Of a DNA stretch of 17,733 nucleotides, positions 1-6,585 are shown piece after piece. The stretch comes from Chrysochromulina tobinii (lineage: Eukaryota; Haptophyta; Prymnesiales; Chrysochromulinaceae): assembly GCA_001275005.1 (NCBI GenBank), contig JWZX01000745.1, forward strand, positions 1 through 17,733, read 5' to 3'. How positions within the stretch are numbered: the first letter of the stretch is position 1; each line of letters begins with the position of its first letter. Position numbers and translations under genes: made by a program. Below the pieces are notes generated by a model. That model saw only the letters and a list, made by a program, of their open reading frames with translations, was not told the DNA's origin and searched no databases.

Positions 1-43
1 TTGCGTCGGGTTTTGGGCGCAATTGCGGCACGATTTGCGTGTG

Positions 44-75
44 AGTCTTCTCTGACCCCAAAGTCTTCTCTGACC
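44..75. repeat. 14-bp direct repeat near left edge
   Basis: The sequence agtcttctctgacc occurs at 44-57 and again at 62-75, separated by 4 bp. It lies downstream of the minus-strand gene that ends at 254, so it would be in 3' flanking DNA. Nothing else is recognisable in 1-253. The short open frames there have no family resemblance. Confidence 0.5.
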
Positions 76-253
76 GACCCTTCCTAGAAGAACTGCAGAC
101 TAAGCGGCGCATGCATCTTGCCCTCGCAAATCTGAAGACACTGGTGTCGTGCATACTTCTCAAGTGTGAACCGAGATGGTTTAGAACTTCTACTTGGTAA
201 AGTAATCTGTGTCCACGTCGCCGCGTGCAGGTGCAGAGCGTACAGTCTCGCCT

Positions 254-907
254 TCAACAGCGAATGTCCCGCCCACACAATTTGTCTCCGTTCGATGGTG
301 TCATCAGCAGGCCGCCGATACCAGTCGTGGGCGCCTCGGCAGGAGCCGGCGGCGCTGTCGGCACTGCTGCGCCAGCTTTCTGCACGGGCTCGCCCTCCCG
401 TTCACGCACCAGCTCGACCACCTTGGCGGGCACAAGGGCAATGTAATCCGAGATCGTGGCCTCGAGAGCGTCAACTTCGCGCAGCGCATCGTCCTGCTTC
501 GCCGAAACTAGCGCCGCTTGTAGCTTCCTCACGGATGCCGCGTATTTGGCCTTCAGGCTGAGCGCAGTGTACGCCTCATCACCGAGGATTGAAGCTGTGT
601 CGCCAAGCACGCGGAGCTGAGAGGTGACCGCATCCGGCCCGACTTGCGTCGCGGCGGCCTCCCAATCGGATTTCTCGAGCGCGGCGCGCAGCAATGGGAT
701 AGTGCGGTCTCGTAGCGCCTCCAGCCGAGGCAGCTGCACTTCAAAACCCTCCTCTGGCAACTTGATCTTGTCGCCCGGCGCATACAGCGGGATACCCTCG
801 ACGCGCGCGCTAGCACGGTGCGCTGGCCCGAGACTGATCGATGCAGACAGCGCCCATGCGACCAGTAGGTGTGCGCTGCGGCGCGGAATCGCGTGCGGTA
901 ATCGCAT
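254..907 (-). CDS. Small helical protein with N-terminal export signal, possibly thylakoid-lumenal
   Basis: This is a 217-residue frame. Residues 1-34 hold an Arg-Arg-Ser pair, a hydrophobic core (LLVAWALSASISLGPA) and an Ala-Ser-Ala before Arg35, which is the layout of a Sec or twin-arginine signal peptide. The rest (about 35-175) is Ala/Leu/Glu/Lys-rich and looks like a four-helix bundle. The start of the mature part has the motif IPLYAPGDKIKLPEEGFE. The tail (175-200) is Pro/Ala-rich and probably unstructured. Size and helix content recall PsbQ/Psb31-type lumenal proteins of photosystem II, but I cannot show homology. A TAG lies in frame two codons before the ATG, so any upstream plastid-targeting segment would have to come from a separate exon. 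An AG dinucleotide in that TAG could be an acceptor. Being coding is likely; the role is a guess. Confidence 0.6.
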   Translation of the reverse strand: MRLPHAIPRRSAHLLVAWALSASISLGPAHRASARVEGIPLYAPGDKIKLPEEGFEVQLPRLEALRDRTIPLLRAALEKSDWEAAATQVGPDAVTSQLRVLGDTASILGDEAYTALSLKAKYAASVRKLQAALVSAKQDDALREVDALEATISDYIALVPAKVVELVREREGEPVQKAGAAVPTAPPAPAEAPTTGIGGLLMTPSNGDKLCGRDIRC

Positions 908-1201
908 TGTCTAATTGTGCACCGCCGACACGCGCCATTTCGTGTGGACAATCCCCCAAAATCTCGCCGCAAAGATGAGTTTTTCTTTCTGTAACACGCA
1001 CCCCGTTTCTCGTTTCGTTTCTTCGCGAACAACCCACGATCACTCCACCGTCCATTTTGACTTCGCGTCAAGACGCAGTGAGGTCGTGAAGATAAGTGCT
1101 AGTGTTTGACAGAGTCGGCAACCAGCCTGAGTCATCGCGCCAGCTTTGTGTGGCCGTTACGCGCCGCTGGCCCGCTGCCACATTCAGACAGCCGGAAGGG
1201 G
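908..1201. other. Intergenic spacer, 5' flank of the 254-907 gene
   Basis: About 290 bp between the start of the small helical protein and the stop of the methyltransferase, both on the minus strand. It should contain the promoter of the former and the 3' end of the latter. A pyrimidine-rich run (about 1003-1022) is the only visible bias. I see no RNA gene or convincing conserved frame. Confidence 0.4.
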
Positions 1202-2521
1202 CTACTTAACAGTCGAGCTAACTGAGTCAGGCACCACCCCGGGGAGCTCCCATCGTATCGGTACCGTCTGCACGCCATCCTCCTCCGCGGCTGATGGTCG
1301 GCGCATGTAGTACGACGGCGGCGGCACTTTGGTGAAGCGCCTCTGCTCGGCCTCCGTGAGCTTGACGAACTCGGCCTCGCACAGGTCATACGTGTCATCG
1401 CCACACAACAAGCTGTAGCGGTTGCCTACTATGGGCACGCGCCCGGTGCGGTCGCACCCAATGCCTTCGTGCACACCCTCGGGCACGCGCACGTACTTGG
1501 GCACGGCCGCGCGCGTCACGCGGAGCACCGCCATGCCGTCATAGTGGCCGGCGAGCCACCAGAGCGCGCGCGAGAGGATCGACTGCGAGGCCTGCACAGT
1601 GGCGAGGACGGCCGGCGGCAGTGGCGTACGCTCTACTACGAGGCCCTGCTCCTCACAGCCGCGTACGAAACGGGTGATCGCCGGGTCGATGGTGGTCGAC
1701 GGCTGATGCTCGCCCGCCATGGCCGCCACAGCTGCCACCGCGCCGCCGCTGAAGCGATCGACCACGAGCAGCGACACCTGCAACGAAGGCCGCTCACGAA
1801 GCAGGCAGGCGAGCGTGTGTGGGAATCCGATCGGCTCTCCTACCGGTTGCCTACTACTATGGTCGTTCCCGCTGCTCGGCGCCCCAGCGTCGGGGGGAGC
1901 GTCCACCGTCGAGTTATCGCTCGGGTTGTTCACGCCAAAGCCGTAGTAGATGACGTCCGCGCCGAGGACATGGCGCACATCCTCCAGCCGGCACGGCAGC
2001 GTTCGCAACGACTCCTCACCTCGCGCCGCATCCCATGGTGCCACGCGCAGAGCGCTCTCGCTCAGACCATGCGCGTCCGCATTCGAGCGCAGGAGCTTGA
2101 GTGTTTCGGTGCAGATATCGGTCGCCACAACCTGGTGCGCCGCGCCGCATGACGCTTGCTGCCGGGCCATCGCGAGACCGATGGCCGTGATGCCGATTCC
2201 CGCACCGAGCTCCAGCACCACGCCTCCGTCGCCTTCGTGGTGTTCGCCGAGACCCGCCTCGTCCAATGCCCACTGCAGCAGCACGCGTCCCGCGGGCCAC
2301 TCCATGCAGCCAATGGGTGGCGGTCGTGTTCGGCAATTCACAGAAAGAGTCAACGGAGGCAGTGCTGTAGCCGCACCCGCAGGGCGGCGCTGCACCTCAT
2401 AGGTGACCTGCTTCCACTTCCTAAGGTCGAGCGTCTCGTCGGCCATCACGGCGAGCAGCCCACCCACTCCAGCAGCGTAGGCCGCGAACGCAGCGTTGCC
2501 GACGAGCCGCCGCGCATGCAT
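1202..2521 (-). CDS. METTL21/FAM86-type protein methyltransferase with degenerate ZZ-like C-terminus
   Basis: This 439-residue protein is counted from the ATG at 2521, where the sequence becomes protein-like. The frame stays open to 2995, but that extension is low in family-like sequence and runs through the divergent promoter. A later Met at 2446 is also possible. Class I SAM-binding motifs are clear: VVLELGAGIGITAIG (101-115), VVATDI (131-136) and ADVIYYGF (188-195). Before them, IGCMEWPAGRVLLQWAL matches the WPAG entry segment of lysine methyltransferase family 16 (METTL21/FAM86). Family members methylate lysines of proteins such as chaperones and elongation factors; the substrate here is unknown. 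Residues about 350-386 follow the ZZ zinc-finger pattern (CD..., PIVG.RY, YDLC..EF) but several ligand cysteines are replaced (Thr359, Leu371, Glu384). The gene is divergent from the kinase at 3063. Confidence 0.82.
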   Translation of the reverse strand: MHARRLVGNAAFAAYAAGVGGLLAVMADETLDLRKWKQVTYEVQRRPAGAATALPPLTLSVNCRTRPPPIGCMEWPAGRVLLQWALDEAGLGEHHEGDGGVVLELGAGIGITAIGLAMARQQASCGAAHQVVATDICTETLKLLRSNADAHGLSESALRVAPWDAARGEESLRTLPCRLEDVRHVLGADVIYYGFGVNNPSDNSTVDAPPDAGAPSSGNDHSSRQPVGEPIGFPHTLACLLRERPSLQVSLLVVDRFSGGAVAAVAAMAGEHQPSTTIDPAITRFVRGCEEQGLVVERTPLPPAVLATVQASQSILSRALWWLAGHYDGMAVLRVTRAAVPKYVRVPEGVHEGIGCDRTGRVPIVGNRYSLLCGDDTYDLCEAEFVKLTEAEQRRFTKVPPPSYYMRRPSAAEEDGVQTVPIRWELPGVVPDSVSSTVK

Positions 2522-3062
2522 AGCGTTGTACAGACTGTGCGACCAAGGACGTGAAAATTTGCGTGAAACAACTTGTGAAGCTGTGGATGCGCTTCGCCTT
2601 GCATGACGCGTTTCGAAGGAAACCCGGGGTGATCGCCCTCGTTGGGACAAAAGCCCCTCTGAGCCTCGCATTGGCACCCCGCAATGACCCCCTGCCGCCT
2701 GCCCGAGGTCCTGTACTTGTAGAGCCTCATTTTGAGGCTCCCTTCTAGCGTTGAGCGTCACTTTGCCTTCGCCCCTCCAGGCCACACGGGCCTTCGCCCG
2801 ACAGGAAAAAGAACGAAAAGTGTTCCAGGGAAACCAGATACAGGCCAGATTACAAAAATAGTTTCGCAGTTCGTGTCTCGTCAACAAAAGGCTGCACCTA
2901 CACAGGAATCCTGTTGCAGGAGAAATGTGTGTCACGTTGAATCCCCGTTGGCCCGCATCCTCCCCGCGGTTGCGTTGGACCTCACGTGAGCCCACGGCTG
3001 CTATGCACCATGGCAGGTTCGGTTCATGTTTAGGTCACAGCAAGGTGCTCCCCTCTGGAGAG
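2522..3062. promoter_or_regulatory. Divergent intergenic region between methyltransferase and kinase
   Basis: A 541-bp space between two opposite starts, so it should carry both promoters. It is less GC-rich in part (about 2800-2900, with a run of A-rich sequence). It contains one short perfect hairpin at 2722-2740. Long open frames cross it on both strands, but their translations show no family features. No TATA box is assigned with confidence. Confidence 0.45.
2722..2740. repeat. Perfect 8-bp inverted repeat with 3-nt loop
   Basis: Arms gagcctca (2722-2729) and tgaggctc (2733-2740) are perfect reverse complements around a TTT loop. It sits in the divergent promoter region, 200 bp upstream of the methyltransferase start. 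It could be a factor-binding palindrome or chance. Confidence 0.5.
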
Positions 3063-4148
3063 ATGGCCACAACTTACTACAAATATGACAAAAACAAGGT
3101 GCTCGGCGCGGGCGCCTTCGCCAAGGTCTTCAAGGCTAACCTGAAGGCGCCTCGCAAGCACGGAACCGCTGAAGATTACGCCAATGTTGCAAATGAGGAT
3201 GGCACCTTCAGGTACGAGCATCTGTACAAGAGCGCAGACATGAGGCTGGATGTACAGTATGCGCTCAAAGTTATCGATATGAGCAAGTGTGACAACAAGG
3301 ATGACATCACGCGTGAGGTTGCGATCTTGCACATGTTGACCCATCCCAACATCATGAGGCTCTACGAAGTCTTCTACGAGGTCAAGACGGTGACCCTCGT
3401 GACAGAGCTCGTGGCGGGCGGCGAGCTCTTCGACCGCATCATCGAGAAGGGGAGCTATTCGGAGAAGGATGCCGCCAACGTCATGTCCCAGCTCTGCAAC
3501 GCGCTCAGCTACATGCACGATAAGAATATCGTGCATCTGGACTTGAAGCCCGAGAACCTGCTGTACGCGGCGCCCGTGCCTGACGAGACGCTCAAGGTGG
3601 CCGACTTTGGGCTGGCGCGCACCATTGGCAAGGTACAGGAGATGAAGAATATGTGTGGCACGCCCGGCTACGTCGCACCCGAGATCATTTTGTACAAAGA
3701 GTGCAAGTCCACAGCGGTCGACATGTGGTCTGTCGGCGTGATCTTGTACATCTTGCTGTGCGGCTTCCCGCCGTTCGCTGAGTCGGAGCTGACTGCGCTC
3801 TTCGATTCGATCCGCAAGGCGCGCTACGACTTCCCCTCGCCTTGGTGGGACTCAATTTCCCCACAGGCCAAGAGCCTCGTCAAGAAGCTCATGGTCCTCG
3901 ATGTGACGAAGCGGCTGTCGGCGAAGCAGGTGCTCGAGAACGCGTGGGTCCAATCCGAAGCGCCCACGACGGCCATACCCGGCGCGCAGGCAGCGCTCAA
4001 AAAGTACCGGCTCAACCAGCGTCTGCGCAAGGCTGCGAACGCCGTCATCGCGACCAAGCGCATCGAGTGCGTCCTCGCACAGTTCCACTCCATGCCGCTG
4101 CCGCTCGACGGAGGGCTTTTGAGCGGGGAGGCCGGCGCGGCCGCGTGA
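3063..4148 (+). CDS. CaMK-type serine/threonine protein kinase
   Basis: A 361-residue protein that phosphorylates Ser/Thr, probably under calcium/calmodulin control. The kinase domain spans about 9-297. It has a glycine loop GAGAFAKV (15-22), the ATP lysine in ALKVI (Lys69), the C-helix Glu85, a catalytic loop HLDLKPEN (158-165), DFG (181-183), and GTPGYVAPE in the activation segment (199-207). About 35 extra residues (28-62) lie between the glycine loop and the ATP lysine. The catalytic loop reads HLD rather than HRD, as in MLCK/DAPK-like CaMKs. After the domain, residues 312-335 (ALKKYRLNQRLRKAANAVIA and following) form a basic amphipathic helix like CaMK autoinhibitory/calmodulin-binding segments. 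The ATG at 3063 has G at -3 and +4. In-frame ATGs at 3003 and earlier would only add a non-conserved leader. No EF hands, so it is not a CDPK. Confidence 0.93.
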   Translation: MATTYYKYDKNKVLGAGAFAKVFKANLKAPRKHGTAEDYANVANEDGTFRYEHLYKSADMRLDVQYALKVIDMSKCDNKDDITREVAILHMLTHPNIMRLYEVFYEVKTVTLVTELVAGGELFDRIIEKGSYSEKDAANVMSQLCNALSYMHDKNIVHLDLKPENLLYAAPVPDETLKVADFGLARTIGKVQEMKNMCGTPGYVAPEIILYKECKSTAVDMWSVGVILYILLCGFPPFAESELTALFDSIRKARYDFPSPWWDSISPQAKSLVKKLMVLDVTKRLSAKQVLENAWVQSEAPTTAIPGAQAALKKYRLNQRLRKAANAVIATKRIECVLAQFHSMPLPLDGGLLSGEAGAAA

Positions 4149-4240
4149 AGGTGTGCCGGGCGTGAAGGTGTGAACGTGACTTAAACGTGAAGGCGTGCCC
4201 GCGTGGCCGTGAAGGAGCGTGAAGGCGCGGCGTGTGAAGG
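4144..4240 (+). repeat. Degenerate GTGAAGG repeat cluster
   Basis: Six copies of GTGAAGG occur, five of them preceded by C (starting at 4144, 4161, 4186, 4208, 4218) and one as tgtgaagg at 4233. The first overlaps the kinase TGA stop (4146-4148), so the cluster forms the beginning of its 3' untranslated region. Spacing is irregular (10-25 bp). Confidence 0.6.
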
Positions 4241-5379
4241 TATGCCGCTTCCGGTGTGCATGAGTCGAGTGATCTGATCGAGCGTGTGTGTATGACATGG
4301 TGTATGAGTGGAAGTGACGTGTTATGGTGTGGAGGTATAGATCAGAATTGATGAGCTTGAGTGTGGAGGGCTTATAGTATATAGAGCATGATTATAACTG
4401 AGTATGAGCACTGGTTGGTTGTCAGGCAGAGCCGACGGCGACGGATCTATCGGGTCACTCTCGTGGCCACTGTATCTCGAACGCTACGTACCCCTCTCGG
4501 TGCCCGCCGATCAAGGCGGGTGGTTTCATGCAACTACGGTGGTTTCATATCCGGAGCGTGTGTATCGCCCCGGGGTGTGTATGCCGCTCGAGTAGCGCGT
4601 CAGCGGGGCATGGGGATCCCCGGTGATCGTGTAAATAGGGTGGAGACGTATCAAGAATCGTGTGTGGCATACTAACCGCATGGGAGTGTGCGGTACACCG
4701 CGGGGAGCTCCCGGTGTTCAAGTACAGACAAGCATACAACAAGACTCTACACCGAAGCAACCGCGGGGATATCCGATGGGATCGACCCGCGTGCCGCCTG
4801 CCGCGAGGATGCGAGATGTACAAGATAGCGGAGGAGAGTTCGCTTTTAGCTCTGCAACACTGCAAGCTGATCGGGGCGTGGGGTCTCTCTCACATTCAAG
4901 TCCCAAGCACGTGTAGGGTTGGGCCCTCATTAACATGAACGAAAAAAGTCAGCGCGTACCAACGTCCACCTGTGGCTGTGCGTTAAAGTCGTGCGCGTGT
5001 GCGGATCGGCACGCCACCAGCACGCGCCTGAGTTGGTAGTTGGTTCGTTATCTGAGTTGGTTGTTGGTTCGTTATCTCGTCCGTGGTCGCGTCAATCGCC
5101 GCCGCCCCGGGCGTCCCGCCGCGCGCGTTACCGGTACCTTGTGGTCCTTGCTGTACCGTACTTGCTTCTCAATCGTCAATCTCATGACTTGACACTTGTT
5201 CTACTTGCTCGCGCGCTCCAGCAAATTTTCGAACCATGAATCAAGACGCTGTCGTACGTGAGAGTAAAAAACCGGGACGCCACACGCCTCCACACCGCCA
5301 CCACGTGACGCGCGAATTTGGCGTTGCCGGTTGCCTACGCACTACGCAGGCCCCGATATTGGCCCATAAGCGATGATGT
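4149..5379. other. 1.2-kb gene-poor spacer between convergent genes
   Basis: Lies between the kinase stop and the CCB2/CCB4-like stop, which face each other. Composition is more mixed than the flanking genes. Open frames of 60-106 codons exist on both strands, but their translations are Arg/Pro/Ser-biased without hydrophobic cores or motifs, so I call none of them. I found no tRNA T-arm signature on either strand. Visible structure is limited to the GTGAAGG cluster, an 11-bp direct repeat ggtggtttcat at 4519-4529 and 4538-4548, and a 24-bp tandem duplication at 5030-5077. A non-coding RNA or long 3' UTRs cannot be excluded. Confidence 0.5.
5030..5077. repeat. 24-bp tandem duplication
   Basis: Two adjacent 24-bp units (5030-5053 and 5054-5077) beginning gagttgg and ending ggttcgttatct differ at one base (a/t at unit position 9). 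Within each unit the tetramer ttgg recurs, so the array may have grown by slippage. It lies in the spacer about 300 bp beyond the stop of the CCB2/CCB4-like gene. Confidence 0.85.
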
Positions 5380-6255
5380 TCAACGCGCAAGCAACCTCGC
5401 ACAATCCTGGAGCCACTGGCTATGCCGCTCGCTAAATGCTGCGGGCTGCTCAGAGGCGATCGCGAGGATGCCGGCGTCCCTGGCCTCCCCGCCGCAGCGG
5501 CAAAGCAGGGCGCTCACGGCGTTCCGTGGTAAGGGCGCAGGCGGCACGCTGCCGCTACCGCTCAGCACGTCAAAGTCTACCATCGCAACGGGCATGTCAG
5601 CGAACAGGGCGCGCAGCGCCTGGGCATCAACGGGTGCCATCGGTGGCGGGTCGATGCCGGTGGGCTCGGGAAAGCGTCCGCAGCGAGCGAGCACCGTGCC
5701 GTCCGCACCCACCCACACGGCGGCACGGGCTGGAGTCGTCTTGAGCAGCGTGGTGGCCACCCAGCGGGTCCGCTCGGCGGCAAGTGGCGTCAGACTCTCG
5801 GCGTACTCTTGGCGCTCCTTCAAGCGCGCCGCGAACGCGGCGCGCAGTGCGTCCTCCGCCGCCTCGGCGTCGACGCGGTTCTGCGCTGCCGACTGTGCGA
5901 AGACGATCAGGCAGCTGAAGACCCCAAGCGCCTCGCTCACGTATTGCGAGGACACCGGCTCGCCAGGGCTGAGGATGCGATTGAGCAGTAATCCCACGCT
6001 CAGCACCGCCGCGGCACCGGTGCGCAGCTTCGTGCCCTCCAACCCAGGCACGAAGAAGGAGCCACCTTGCTCGAGTGCTGCGGAAGGGCGTCGGTAGAGC
6101 AAATCTTCCTTCTTACGCTTGGCGAGCATGATTGGGAATGCATCAAAGCGGGCTGACGTACGCACGGGGGGGCGCCGTGTGCTAGTTACCGACGTGCTCA
6201 AGCCCGCGACCGAGGCCGCGAGCACGAGCGCTGAAAAGACGAGTTTGCCTCGCAT
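5380..6255 (-). CDS. CCB4: CCB2/CCB4-like cytochrome b6 cofactor assembly protein, plastid-targeted
   Basis: 291 residues from the ATG at 6255. CCB2 and CCB4 are thylakoid membrane factors of the CCB pathway (system IV), which attaches heme ci covalently to cytochrome b6 of the b6f complex. The family core has two closely spaced membrane helices with an Asn-Arg between them and a conserved Ser-Gln...Glu-x-Leu-Gly. Here TGAAAVLSVGLLLNRILS (about 79-96) is followed by SSQYVSEALGVFSCLIVFA (102-120). The soluble domain after about 130 resembles the GAF-like region of the family. The N-terminus has a signal-peptide-like segment (MRGKLVFSALVLAASVAGLS), then a Ser/Thr/Arg stretch through Phe37, fitting an ER-routed secondary plastid presequence. 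Translation from 6330 would add 25 residues that bury the signal, so 6255 is preferred. CCB2 versus CCB4 is uncertain. Confidence 0.78.
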   Translation of the reverse strand: MRGKLVFSALVLAASVAGLSTSVTSTRRPPVRTSARFDAFPIMLAKRKKEDLLYRRPSAALEQGGSFFVPGLEGTKLRTGAAAVLSVGLLLNRILSPGEPVSSQYVSEALGVFSCLIVFAQSAAQNRVDAEAAEDALRAAFAARLKERQEYAESLTPLAAERTRWVATTLLKTTPARAAVWVGADGTVLARCGRFPEPTGIDPPPMAPVDAQALRALFADMPVAMVDFDVLSGSGSVPPAPLPRNAVSALLCRCGGEARDAGILAIASEQPAAFSERHSQWLQDCARLLAR

Positions 6256-6572
6256 TGTGCCTCTGCCTGTGCACTTCACGAGGGAGTGTGGCGCGGAAGT
6301 GTGAAAAGTAGTAAAAATCTTAAAGGGCACTTTGACTGTCCATTAGGGGGACCTTGGACTCTTGCGCCACACGCTGAACAAGTCAAGTCAAGTCAGTTTA
6401 TGAAGTGGCTTGACGCGCTGAACACGCCCCTTGGCTCCCCAGCGGCGGCAACGCCTAGATGAGGGCAGCTGCACCAGAACATGGGCCGTTTGTGGTGACA
6501 GCCCTCGCCTCCTGGGTCCTGGCTGATGCGGCATCGCCATGCCGCCCTCTCACGGGAGACCCTGCCGCCCTC
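6256..6572. other. Spacer upstream of CCB2/CCB4-like gene
   Basis: 317 bp between the CCB2/CCB4-like start and the stop of the BTB gene, both on the minus strand. It should hold the promoter of the former. It contains three tandem aagtc units (6380-6394), the 9-mer cgctgaaca twice (6372-6380, about 6417-6425), and the beginning of a 23-bp tandem duplication that reaches into the BTB gene's stop. No gene is seen. Confidence 0.4.
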
Positions 6573-6585
6573 TCACGGGAGACCC
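6540..6585. repeat. 23-bp perfect tandem duplication across a stop codon
   Basis: Units 6540-6562 and 6563-6585 are identical (begin tgccgccctctcacggg, end agaccc). The BTB gene's TGA is at 6573-6575 within the right-hand unit, so the last codons plus the stop are duplicated just downstream of the working stop. Confidence 0.9.

Noticed and set aside
2522-2995. N-terminal extension of the methyltransferase frame
   Set aside because: The extra 158 residues are Arg/Ser-rich with no family features and occupy the divergent promoter. The recognisable protein begins near 2521.
3030-3536. 168-codon minus-strand frame opposite the kinase
   Set aside because: The kinase motifs on the plus strand explain the region; the antisense translation has no family resemblance.
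4388-4938. Short overlapping frames in the 1.2-kb spacer
   Set aside because: They lack hydrophobic cores, motifs or start context, and several overlap in different frames at similar length.
5042-5076. ggttcg motifs as tRNA T-arms
   Set aside because: The flanking bases do not form a T-stem, acceptor stem or anticodon arm.
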